In this document: positions 1-5,607 of the stretch, piece after piece
Layout: every line of letters starts with the position of its first letter
How positions within the stretch are numbered: position 1 is the first letter of the stretch
Assembly (NCBI GenBank): GCA_902796045.1
Contig: CADBNQ010000115.1
Coordinates: 1-10,255, forward strand
Source: an uncultured Lachnospiraceae bacterium
Lineage (GTDB): Bacteria; Bacillota; Clostridia; Lachnospirales; Lachnospiraceae
DNA length: 10,255 nucleotides
Direction of reading: 5' to 3'
The notes under the pieces: model-generated
The model's input: only the letters and a program-made list of their open reading frames with translations
Databases searched by the model: none
What the model was told of the DNA's origin: nothing
Program-made: the position numbers and the translations under genes

Positions 1-14
1 CATAATCGGCTCCT
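1..14 (-). CDS. Start of a divergently transcribed gene (only RBS and start codon inside the window)
   Basis: Read on the minus strand, the first bases are AGGAG (14 to 10), a 6-nt spacer and ATG at 3 to 1. This is an ideally spaced Shine-Dalgarno and start codon for a gene that leaves the window at its left edge. A near-consensus promoter for the same strand lies about 100 nt upstream, which supports a real gene. No coding sequence beyond the start codon is visible, so the product is unknown. Its head-to-head arrangement with the B12 operon makes a functionally related gene or a local regulator plausible, but that is inference only. Confidence 0.6.
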
Positions 15-35
15 ATCTTAATCAAGTTTAAATAA

Positions 36-58
36 TGGCAGCTGCTGCGCAGCTGTCA
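36..58. other. Perfect-stem hairpin in the leader of the divergent gene
   Basis: CAGCTGC (39-45) and GCAGCTG (49-55) are exact inverted repeats around a 3-nt loop. The stem can be extended outward to 36-58 through one G-T wobble. In the minus-strand transcript it falls in the 5' UTR, roughly midway between the predicted transcription start near 104 and the start codon at 3. No T-run follows on either strand, so it is not an intrinsic terminator. It could be an mRNA-stabilising stem or a DNA operator; the sequence does not decide. Confidence 0.45.
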
Positions 59-110
59 CAGAATCGTCAAGACGAAGTTGAATCAAATATTGTTACGAAA
101 GTTTATGTAT

Positions 111-139
111 ATTCTAGGCTGTTTGTTACGGTTTGTCAA
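111..139 (-). promoter_or_regulatory. Sigma-70-type promoter for the divergent gene
   Basis: On the minus strand the sequence reads TTGACA (139 to 134), a 17-nt spacer, then TAGAAT (116 to 111). That is a perfect -35, a 5/6 -10 and optimal spacing. Transcription would start near 104, giving a leader of about 100 nt before the ATG at position 3. This is the best promoter in the window. Confidence 0.75.
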
Positions 140-150
140 TATAATTTAAT
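123..150 (+). promoter_or_regulatory. Candidate promoter for the cobQ operon
   Basis: A perfect TATAAT lies at 140-145 and an overlapping TTTAAT at 145-150. No strong -35 accompanies the first; TTGTTA (123-128) stands 16 nt before the second. The predicted start would be near 152-157, leaving a leader of about 90 nt. That leader is too short for a cobalamin riboswitch. The elements overlap the minus-strand promoter, so the two directions may compete. Which -10 is used cannot be decided from sequence. Confidence 0.35.
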
Positions 151-246
151 AAATTTGTAACAAAATAAGGTTTTTTTAAGAGTACAATGGTATTTACGCA
201 AAGAAATATCACAAAGCAGAGTGAGTACCAAAAAGGAGAAAATACT

Positions 247-2298
247 ATGGCAAAAGCAATCATGGTGCAGGGAACCATGTCCAATTCCGGCAAGTCGTTC
301 GTAACGGCCGGCCTGTGCCGGGTCTTTAAGCAGAACGGTTATAAGGTCGCTCCCTTTAAATCCCAGAATATGGCACTCAATTCATTTATCACCCTGGAAG
401 GGCTGGAGATTGGAAGAGCCCAGGCCATGCAGGCAGAAGCAGCTATGGTCGAACCGACCCACTGGATGAATCCCATACTCCTGAAACCTACCAGCAACAT
501 GGGTTCCCAGGTGATCGTCAATGGTGAAGTCTATGATAATCTCAGTGCTCAGGAGTACTACAGGATGAAGGACAGCCTGGCACCGGAGGTGAAGAAAGCT
601 TTTGACCACCTTGCGGCGGAGAATGATATTATTGTGATTGAAGGAGCCGGGTCTCCGGCCGAGATTAATCTGGCGGAGAATGATATCGTCAACATGGGCA
701 TGGCCAGGATGGCGGATGCCCCGGTGATCCTCGTGGCAGATATAGACAGGGGAGGCGTCTTTGCCTCGGCCTACGGCACCATCAAGCTCCTGCCCCCGGA
801 TGAACAGGACCGTTTCTGCGGTATTGTCATCAATAAATTCCGGGGTGATGTGGAGATCCTGAAGCCGGGCCTTAAGATGCTTGAAGACCTCACCGGCAAA
901 CCCGTGCTTGGTGTTCTCCCCCTGGAAAAGATTGATATTGATGATGAGGACAGCCTGTCAGACCGCCTGAATCAGAAGACCATCACAGAGGGAATCGATG
1001 TGGCAGTGATCCGTCTGCCCCATATCTCCAACTTTACGGATTTCAGTGTCTTTGAGCTGATCGATGGCGTATCACTGCGCTATGTGACAGATAAGAAAGA
1101 ACTGGGTGATCCTGACCTGATCATCCTGCCGGGGACAAAGAATACCATGTCCGATATGGAATGGCTGATCGAAAGCGGGCTCGAAGGGGCCATCATCCGG
1201 GCAGCCAGAACAACCAGAGTGATTGGGATCTGCGGTGGATTCCAGCTTCTGGGCAGGGAACTTCATGACCCCGATGGCGTAGAGCACGGCGGCGATATGA
1301 GAGGTTTGGGCCTTCTGGATATCTCCACCGTCTTTCAGGGGGATAAGACCAGGACCAGAATCACCGGCACGATCCGGCCGGAGCGCAATATTTACGGGCT
1401 CAGGGATCTTGATCTGGAAGGCTACGAGATCCATATGGGAGAGACAGTCAATCTGGGAGAAGCAGAGCCCATGATCGACCTGGCTGATGGCCGGACAGAT
1501 GCCTACATGAACAGGGATGGCAGGATCTGGGGGAGCTATCTGCATGGAATCTTTGACAATGAGGAGATGGTGTTCGGACTGGTGAAAGACATCATGAAGG
1601 AGAAGGGCATTGATCCTTCCGAGAATCATCTGAGCATTGCGGAATATAAAGAGATCCAGTACAACAAGCTGGCTGACCTGATCCGGAATAACCTGGATAT
1701 GGACAGGATCTACCGGATCCTCTTTGACGAGGATGACGGTAAGGATGTCAGGTGCGGCGGCCTGAAAGACGATACTTCGGGAAAAGGCTGCGTCCATATC
1801 TACTGCGGCGATGGCAAGGGGAAAACAACCTGTGCCATGGGCCTGACTGTCCGTGCAGCGGGTCAGGGAAAGAAGATCCTATTATGCCAGTTCCTGAAGG
1901 ATGACAGCTCGGGAGAACGGTCAGTGATCGATCATCTGCCGCAAGTTACAGTGATCGGCGGACCAGGGATGGACAAGTTTACATTCCAGATGTCAGAGCA
2001 GGAGCTGACTGATCTGCAGACCGCCAATGACCAGCTGCTCGAACGGATCATAAAGATGGCTCCGGATTATGATATGCTTGTTCTGGATGAGAGTGTTTAC
2101 GCAATTGATAAAGGGCTGCTCACTGAGAGCAGGCTGATTGATTTTCTGAAGAACCGGCCGGAGCATCTGGAAGTGGTCCTCTCGGGAAGGAATCCTTCTG
2201 ACCGGCTCAAGGAGCAGGCGGATTATATTTCCGAGATCAGGAAGATCAGACATCCCTTCGACAGGGGATTGAGCTCCAGACAGGGGATTGAGTTTTAA
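247..2298 (+). CDS. cobQ: Cobyric acid synthase fused to a C-terminal corrinoid (cob(I)yrinic acid a,c-diamide) adenosyltransferase
   Basis: This 683-residue protein joins two cytoplasmic B12 enzymes. Residues 1 to about 490 are CobQ, which amidates adenosylcobyrinic acid a,c-diamide at four side chains using glutamine and ATP. It has the P-loop-like GTMSNSGKS (9-17), a class I glutamine amidotransferase domain with nucleophile Cys329 in GICGGFQLLG, and catalytic His433 in SYLHG. After a charged linker, residues about 513-683 are a BtuR/CobO-type adenosyltransferase. It shows Walker A GDGKGKTT (521-528), QFLKD, LDES (613-616), SGRNPSD and the family's usual ending HPFD...QGIEF. The domain lacks the N-terminal helix of longer homologues but is otherwise complete, so this is a true fusion. 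The start at 247 has AGGAG at 234-238. An in-frame ATG at 187 has only a weak site and would add 20 residues unlike CobQ. The next gene follows after 2 nt. Confidence 0.93.
   Translation: MAKAIMVQGTMSNSGKSFVTAGLCRVFKQNGYKVAPFKSQNMALNSFITLEGLEIGRAQAMQAEAAMVEPTHWMNPILLKPTSNMGSQVIVNGEVYDNLSAQEYYRMKDSLAPEVKKAFDHLAAENDIIVIEGAGSPAEINLAENDIVNMGMARMADAPVILVADIDRGGVFASAYGTIKLLPPDEQDRFCGIVINKFRGDVEILKPGLKMLEDLTGKPVLGVLPLEKIDIDDEDSLSDRLNQKTITEGIDVAVIRLPHISNFTDFSVFELIDGVSLRYVTDKKELGDPDLIILPGTKNTMSDMEWLIESGLEGAIIRAARTTRVIGICGGFQLLGRELHDPDGVEHGGDMRGLGLLDISTVFQGDKTRTRITGTIRPERNIYGLRDLDLEGYEIHMGETVNLGEAEPMIDLADGRTDAYMNRDGRIWGSYLHGIFDNEEMVFGLVKDIMKEKGIDPSENHLSIAEYKEIQYNKLADLIRNNLDMDRIYRILFDEDDGKDVRCGGLKDDTSGKGCVHIYCGDGKGKTTCAMGLTVRAAGQGKKILLCQFLKDDSSGERSVIDHLPQVTVIGGPGMDKFTFQMSEQELTDLQTANDQLLERIIKMAPDYDMLVLDESVYAIDKGLLTESRLIDFLKNRPEHLEVVLSGRNPSDRLKEQADYISEIRKIRHPFDRGLSSRQGIEF
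2261..2292 (+). repeat. 13-bp direct repeat at the 3' end of cobQ
   Basis: ACAGGGGATTGAG occurs at 2261-2273 and again at 2280-2292, an offset of 19 bp. The two copies are read in different frames (parts of DRGLSS and RQGIEF) inside the conserved C-terminal motif of the adenosyltransferase domain. Because the offset is not a multiple of three, loss of one unit would shift the frame; the present reading is the intact one. It may be coincidental. Confidence 0.5.
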
Positions 2299-2300
2299 TC

Positions 2301-2924
2301 ATGGCATATTTTCCAATGTTTATCAATCTGAAAGACAGAAGATGCCTTGTGATCGGAGGAGGCAAGGTGGCTGCCAGAAAGGTAAAGACCCTGCTCTTAT
2401 ATGAAGCAGATGTCAAGGTGCTGAGTCCGCAGGTCAGCCCTGCGATTCTGGGACTGCCGGCTGTAAAAACCGGCCTTGTCGGGCCGGACCTGGAAGAGGA
2501 GATCAGACAGGCGGCCCTGGTTGTGGCTGCCTCCGACAGCAGAAAGACCAATCATGAGGTTTCAAAGATCTGTCACAGGCTGGGCATCCCTGTCAATGTG
2601 GCAGATGCGCCGGAGGAATGCACTTTTCTTTTTCCGGCAGTCGTGAAAAAAGGGGATATCAGTATCGGGATCAGCACCGGTGGCGGCAGCCCGGTTGTTT
2701 CTTCGGTGCTCCGCCGGGAGATCGAAGACAGCATGCCTGATTATTATGCTGATATCGCAGCGCAGATGGGCAGGATGAGAAAGAGGGTCCGTGAGACTGT
2801 TCCCGATGAGAAAGACCGGCGCAGGTGCCTTAAGGAAGCGGCGGCCAGGGCATTTGAACACAAAAGGACCCTGAAAGATGAAGAAATCGGAGAAATTATC
2901 CATAGACAGGATGACAGTTTATGA
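2301..2924 (+). CDS. sirC: Precorrin-2 dehydrogenase (SirC/Met8-type; possible sirohydrochlorin ferrochelatase activity)
   Basis: This 207-residue protein oxidises precorrin-2 to sirohydrochlorin with NAD, the branch to siroheme and to the anaerobic B12 pathway. The N-terminal Rossmann fold carries VIGGGKVAARK (17-27), the NAD-binding loop. VNVADAPEECTF (99-110) includes Asp102, which aligns with the active-site Asp of the CysG dehydrogenase module, and STGGGSP (125-131) matches the other conserved active-site segment. A helical C-terminal dimerisation region follows. The length fits stand-alone SirC/Met8 proteins rather than the longer CysG, which also has a methyltransferase module. Whether it also inserts iron cannot be told from sequence. 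It starts 2 nt after the cobQ stop, so the two are almost certainly co-transcribed. No strong ribosome binding site precedes it, which suggests translational coupling. Confidence 0.9.
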   Translation: MAYFPMFINLKDRRCLVIGGGKVAARKVKTLLLYEADVKVLSPQVSPAILGLPAVKTGLVGPDLEEEIRQAALVVAASDSRKTNHEVSKICHRLGIPVNVADAPEECTFLFPAVVKKGDISIGISTGGGSPVVSSVLRREIEDSMPDYYADIAAQMGRMRKRVRETVPDEKDRRRCLKEAAARAFEHKRTLKDEEIGEIIHRQDDSL

Positions 2925-2930
2925 TACAAT
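2903..2930 (+). promoter_or_regulatory. Candidate extended -10 promoter for hemB
   Basis: TAGACA (2903-2908), a 16-nt spacer and TACAAT (2925-2930) overlap the 3' end of the precorrin-2 dehydrogenase gene. TG stands one base before the -10 (2922-2923), making an extended -10. The predicted start near 2937 leaves about 30 nt before the hemB ATG. hemB may therefore be expressed both by read-through and independently. Confidence 0.45.
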
Positions 2931-2968
2931 GGAGATAGAATATCTGACATTGTGAGGAGGTAATAATC

Positions 2969-3940
2969 ATGATAAGGAGAAGACGTTTACGTTCTACGCC
3001 GGGTATGAGGGCCCTGGTCAGGGAGACATCCATTGGGGTGAATGACCTGATCTATCCTCTCTTTGTGCAGGAGGGACACGATATCAAGAACCCTGTTCCA
3101 TCCATGCCGGGGATTAACCAGTACAGTATTGACAGGCTGGATGAGGAGCTTGACAAGATCAGGGAAGCAGGGATCAGGGCTGTCCTTCTGTTCGGCGTTC
3201 CTGAGCATAAGGATGAGTGCGGGTCAGAAGCCTACAACGAGCATGGGATCATCCAGGAAGCCATCCGTTATATCAAAAAGGTATTTCCGGAGCTGGTGGT
3301 TATCGCAGATATCTGTCTTTGTGAGTATACCTCCCATGGACACTGCGGTCTGATCAAAGATGGTGAGATACTAAATGATGAGACATTGCCGCTGCTGGCA
3401 AAGACTGCTGTAACCTGTGCCCGGGCCGGGGCAGATATGGTGGCCCCCTCCAATATGATGGACGGGCATGTGGCTGCGATCAGAGAAGCCCTCGATGAAG
3501 CAGGCTTTCAGACTACACCGATCATGGCCTACAGCGCAAAGATGGCGTCCGGCTATTACGGGCCCTTCCGGGATGCCGCACACTCAGCACCCGGTTTTGG
3601 CGACCGCAAGACCTACCAGATGGATTATCACAATGGCAGAGAAGCCATGAGAGACATCTGGGATGATATTGATGAAGGTGCCGATATCATCATCGTGAAA
3701 CCGGCTCTTGCCTATCTTGATATCTTAAAGACTGCTTCCATGGAGACGAATATGCCGCTCTGCGCCTATAATGTCAGTGGTGAGTATTCTATTGTGAAGG
3801 CAGCAGCAGCGAATGGCTGGGTCGATGAGAAGAAGCTTGTCATGGAGAACATGATCGGGATGAAGAGGGCCGGCGCCCATATGATCATCACCTACCATGC
3901 CCTGGATGTGGCCAGGTGGCTGAAAGAAGACTATAACTGA
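2969..3940 (+). CDS. hemB: Porphobilinogen synthase (delta-aminolevulinic acid dehydratase), zinc type
   Basis: This 323-residue enzyme condenses two 5-aminolevulinate molecules to porphobilinogen, the common precursor of heme, siroheme and B12, in the cytoplasm. Family length and the whole TIM-barrel pattern match. The active-site zinc cysteines are all present in CLCEYTSHGHC (Cys116, Cys118, Cys126), which places it in the zinc-dependent class rather than the Asp-rich magnesium class. The two active-site lysines are Lys191 in YSAKMAS and Lys244 in IIVKPALAYLD, the latter forming the Schiff base. AGGAGG at 2955-2960, 8 nt before the ATG, fixes the start. It lies 44 nt after the precorrin-2 dehydrogenase gene. 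The hemA, hemC and hemD/cobA genes often found between these two in Clostridia are absent here. Confidence 0.97.
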   Translation: MIRRRRLRSTPGMRALVRETSIGVNDLIYPLFVQEGHDIKNPVPSMPGINQYSIDRLDEELDKIREAGIRAVLLFGVPEHKDECGSEAYNEHGIIQEAIRYIKKVFPELVVIADICLCEYTSHGHCGLIKDGEILNDETLPLLAKTAVTCARAGADMVAPSNMMDGHVAAIREALDEAGFQTTPIMAYSAKMASGYYGPFRDAAHSAPGFGDRKTYQMDYHNGREAMRDIWDDIDEGADIIIVKPALAYLDILKTASMETNMPLCAYNVSGEYSIVKAAAANGWVDEKKLVMENMIGMKRAGAHMIITYHALDVARWLKEDYN

Positions 3941-3944
3941 TCAG

Positions 3945-3979
3945 CGGCGCCAGGAACGCCGAGACTCGCGGTCGAGTCT
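3945..3979 (+). other. Two adjacent small hairpins after hemB
   Basis: CGGCG (3945-3949) pairs with CGCCG (3957-3961) across a 7-nt loop. Directly after it, AGACTCG (3962-3968) pairs exactly with CGAGTCT (3973-3979) across a CGGT loop. No T-run follows, so these are not convincing intrinsic terminators. They may protect the 3' end of the hemB message or assist a factor-dependent end. The rest of the 106-nt gap to the next gene shows no promoter I can support. Confidence 0.35.
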
Positions 3980-4046
3980 TGAATGCGGCATACGGGAAAT
4001 CGGGCAAGGGAGTAACAGATAATAAGGCGGTAAAGGAGGTGTACAT

Positions 4047-4490
4047 ATGACAGTGTTTTATTGGCTTGTGGCAGCGGCAGCTTTTCTGGCTATGGAGGTC
4101 CTGACGCTGGGTTTGACCAGTATCTGGTTTGCAGGCGGAGCTGTGATGGGTGCCATCGTGGCTGCATGCGGTCTGCCTTTGTATGTGCAGCTTCTGGTGT
4201 TCGCCGCGGTTTCCGGATTACTCCTGCTTCTGACCAGGCCTCTGGCGCAGAAGTATCTGAACAGCAGAACCATCCGGACGAACGCGGAGAGCCTGATCGG
4301 GGAGACCTGTATTGTGACAGAGTCGATTGACAACCTCCAGGCAAAAGGACAGGTCAGCGTTGAGGGACAGACCTGGACAGCCCGGAGCTACTCCAATGAC
4401 GTGCGGATCCACAAGGGTCAGGTCGTAAGTGTAGAAAGCATATCTGGAGTGAAGCTGATCGTGAAGCCTTTAGAGAAGCTGATGGTATAA
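4047..4490 (+). CDS. Short NfeD-family membrane protein
   Basis: This 147-residue protein has the short NfeD architecture. Three hydrophobic segments come first (about residues 5-22, 25-42 and 45-67), followed by a soluble OB-fold domain (about 77-147) with the family pattern GQVSVEGQTWTARS (101-114) and VVSVESISGVKLIV. It lacks the ClpP-like serine protease domain of long NfeD proteins. NfeD proteins are encoded next to SPFH/stomatin-like proteins and are thought to act with them in membrane microdomains; the next gene is exactly such a partner. The molecular role is not established. The start is set by AAAGGAGGT at 4032-4040, 6 nt before ATG, one of the strongest ribosome binding sites here. 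Confidence 0.88.
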   Translation: MTVFYWLVAAAAFLAMEVLTLGLTSIWFAGGAVMGAIVAACGLPLYVQLLVFAAVSGLLLLLTRPLAQKYLNSRTIRTNAESLIGETCIVTESIDNLQAKGQVSVEGQTWTARSYSNDVRIHKGQVVSVESISGVKLIVKPLEKLMV

Positions 4491-4560
4491 TTAAACAAAA
4501 AGGGGCCTTGCTTTCCGAATCTTGTGAGGAGCAGGTTCCGGTGAAACTGGAGGAGGAACT

Positions 4561-5511
4561 ATGAGAGTGATTGGAATGATTTTACCTGTCATCATAATTG
4601 TGTTTATAATCTATCTGCTGACTTCCTGTGTGAGGATTGTTCCTCAGGCACAGGCCTATGTCATTGAGAGGCTGGGTGCCTATAATGGTACATGGTCAGT
4701 AGGTCTGCATTTTAAGGTTCCGTTTATAGACCGGGTTGCCAAGAGAGTGCTTCTTAAGGAGCAGGTTGTGGATTTTGTCCCTCAGCCTGTTATTACCAAG
4801 GATAATGTTACTATGAGGATAGATACGGTCGTCTATTATCAGATTACCGATCCGAAGCTGTACGCCTATGGTGTGGACAACCCGATCATGGCCATAGAGA
4901 ATCTGACAGCCACAACTCTTCGTAACATCATTGGTGATCTGGAATTGGATGCCACTCTGACATCTCGTGAGACCATCAACACCAAGATGAGATCCACTCT
5001 GGATGTGGCGACCGATCCCTGGGGCATCAAGGTAAACCGGGTTGAGCTTAAGAACATTATCCCGCCATCAGAGATCCAGAATGCCATGGAGAAACAGATG
5101 AAGGCAGAGCGTGAACGTCGTGAGGCAATCCTCAGGGCAGAGGGTGAGAAGAAATCATCCGTATTAAGGGCAGAGGGCCATAAAGAGTCTATGATCCTCG
5201 AAGCAGAGGCTGAGAAGGAAGCAGCCATCTTAAGGGCTGATGCCAAACGTGAAGCCACTATCAGGGAGGCTGAAGGTGAAGCGGCAGCCATTCTCAAGAT
5301 CCAGCAGGCAACAGCAGACGGCCTTAAGGCCATCAAGGCCGCAGGTGCTGATGACTCAGTCATCAGACTGAAATCTCTGGAGGCATTCCAGAAAGCTGCA
5401 GACGGGAAGGCAACCAAGATCATCGTGCCTTCTGAGATACAAAGCCTGGCCGGGCTGGTGACATCTGTAAAAGAGCTGGCCAGAGATCCTGAACAGGTAG
5501 AAGAAGGCTGA
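4561..5511 (+). CDS. SPFH/Band 7 (stomatin/paraslipin-like) membrane protein, QmcA-related
   Basis: This 316-residue protein has one N-terminal hydrophobic anchor (residues 4-22), an SPFH domain (about 25-180, with VPQAQAYVIERLGAY, the conserved DNVTMRIDTVVYYQI segment and TTLRNIIG), and a long charged Ala/Glu/Lys/Arg-rich helix (about 178-250). That helix holds repeated units such as ILRAEGEK, VLRAEGHK, ILEAEAEK and ILRADAKR, typical of the oligomerising coiled coil. A C-terminal IIVPSEIQSLAGLV segment matches slipins. Such proteins form large membrane rings or scaffolds and pair with NfeD, encoded 70 nt upstream. AGGAGG at 4551-4556 lies 4 nt before the ATG. One oddity: LTSC (20-23) at the end of the hydrophobic segment resembles a lipobox. 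A strong terminator follows. Confidence 0.92.
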   Translation: MRVIGMILPVIIIVFIIYLLTSCVRIVPQAQAYVIERLGAYNGTWSVGLHFKVPFIDRVAKRVLLKEQVVDFVPQPVITKDNVTMRIDTVVYYQITDPKLYAYGVDNPIMAIENLTATTLRNIIGDLELDATLTSRETINTKMRSTLDVATDPWGIKVNRVELKNIIPPSEIQNAMEKQMKAERERREAILRAEGEKKSSVLRAEGHKESMILEAEAEKEAAILRADAKREATIREAEGEAAAILKIQQATADGLKAIKAAGADDSVIRLKSLEAFQKAADGKATKIIVPSEIQSLAGLVTSVKELARDPEQVEEG

Positions 5512-5534
5512 CATCTGTTTAATCGGCCTAAACG

Positions 5535-5585
5535 GAGGAGGAGATGGAGATCCCACCCGGATAACCCATCTTCTCCTTATTTTTT
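5535..5585 (+). terminator. Intrinsic terminator after the SPFH gene
   Basis: A 13-bp stem (5535-5547 with 5566-5578, two G-U pairs) has an inner 4-bp stem ATCC/GGAT (5550-5553 with 5559-5562). It is followed directly by TTATTTTTT ending at 5585. This is a typical rho-independent terminator for the NfeD-SPFH unit, acting on the plus strand only. Confidence 0.85.
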
Positions 5586-5607
5586 CAATAATGTAAGGAA
5601 GACAAAG

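Larger units (their letters stand above)
89..164. promoter_or_regulatory. Three regularly spaced TTGTNAC-type sites, candidate operator array
   Basis: Three related sites have their centres near 94, 127 and 159: TTGTTACGAA (90-99), TTTGTTACG (122-130) and the exact 11-bp palindrome TTTGTAACAAA (154-164). The shared core is TTGTNAC with partial dyad symmetry, and the spacings are 33 and 32 bp, close to three helical turns. The middle site lies in the spacer of the minus-strand promoter. The first lies just downstream of its predicted start. The third lies just downstream of the TATAAT that could serve the plus-strand operon. This is the layout expected for a repressor controlling both directions. 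I cannot assign it to a known regulator family. Confidence 0.4.

Noticed and set aside
187..246. Upstream in-frame ATG that would lengthen CobQ by 20 residues
   Set aside because: The ribosome binding site at 187 is weak. The ATG at 247 has AGGAG with 8-nt spacing, and CobQ-like sequence begins right after it (MAKAIMVQGT).
1072..1797. Minus-strand open frame of 241 codons inside cobQ
   Set aside because: It lies wholly antisense to a strongly conserved gene, its translation has no recognisable motif, and no ribosome binding site supports it.
4491..4560. Possible terminator or promoter between the NfeD and SPFH genes
   Set aside because: Only a 5-bp CCGGT/ACTGG hairpin (4538-4550) just before and overlapping the ribosome binding site region, without a T-run, and no paired -35/-10. 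Co-transcription is the simpler reading.
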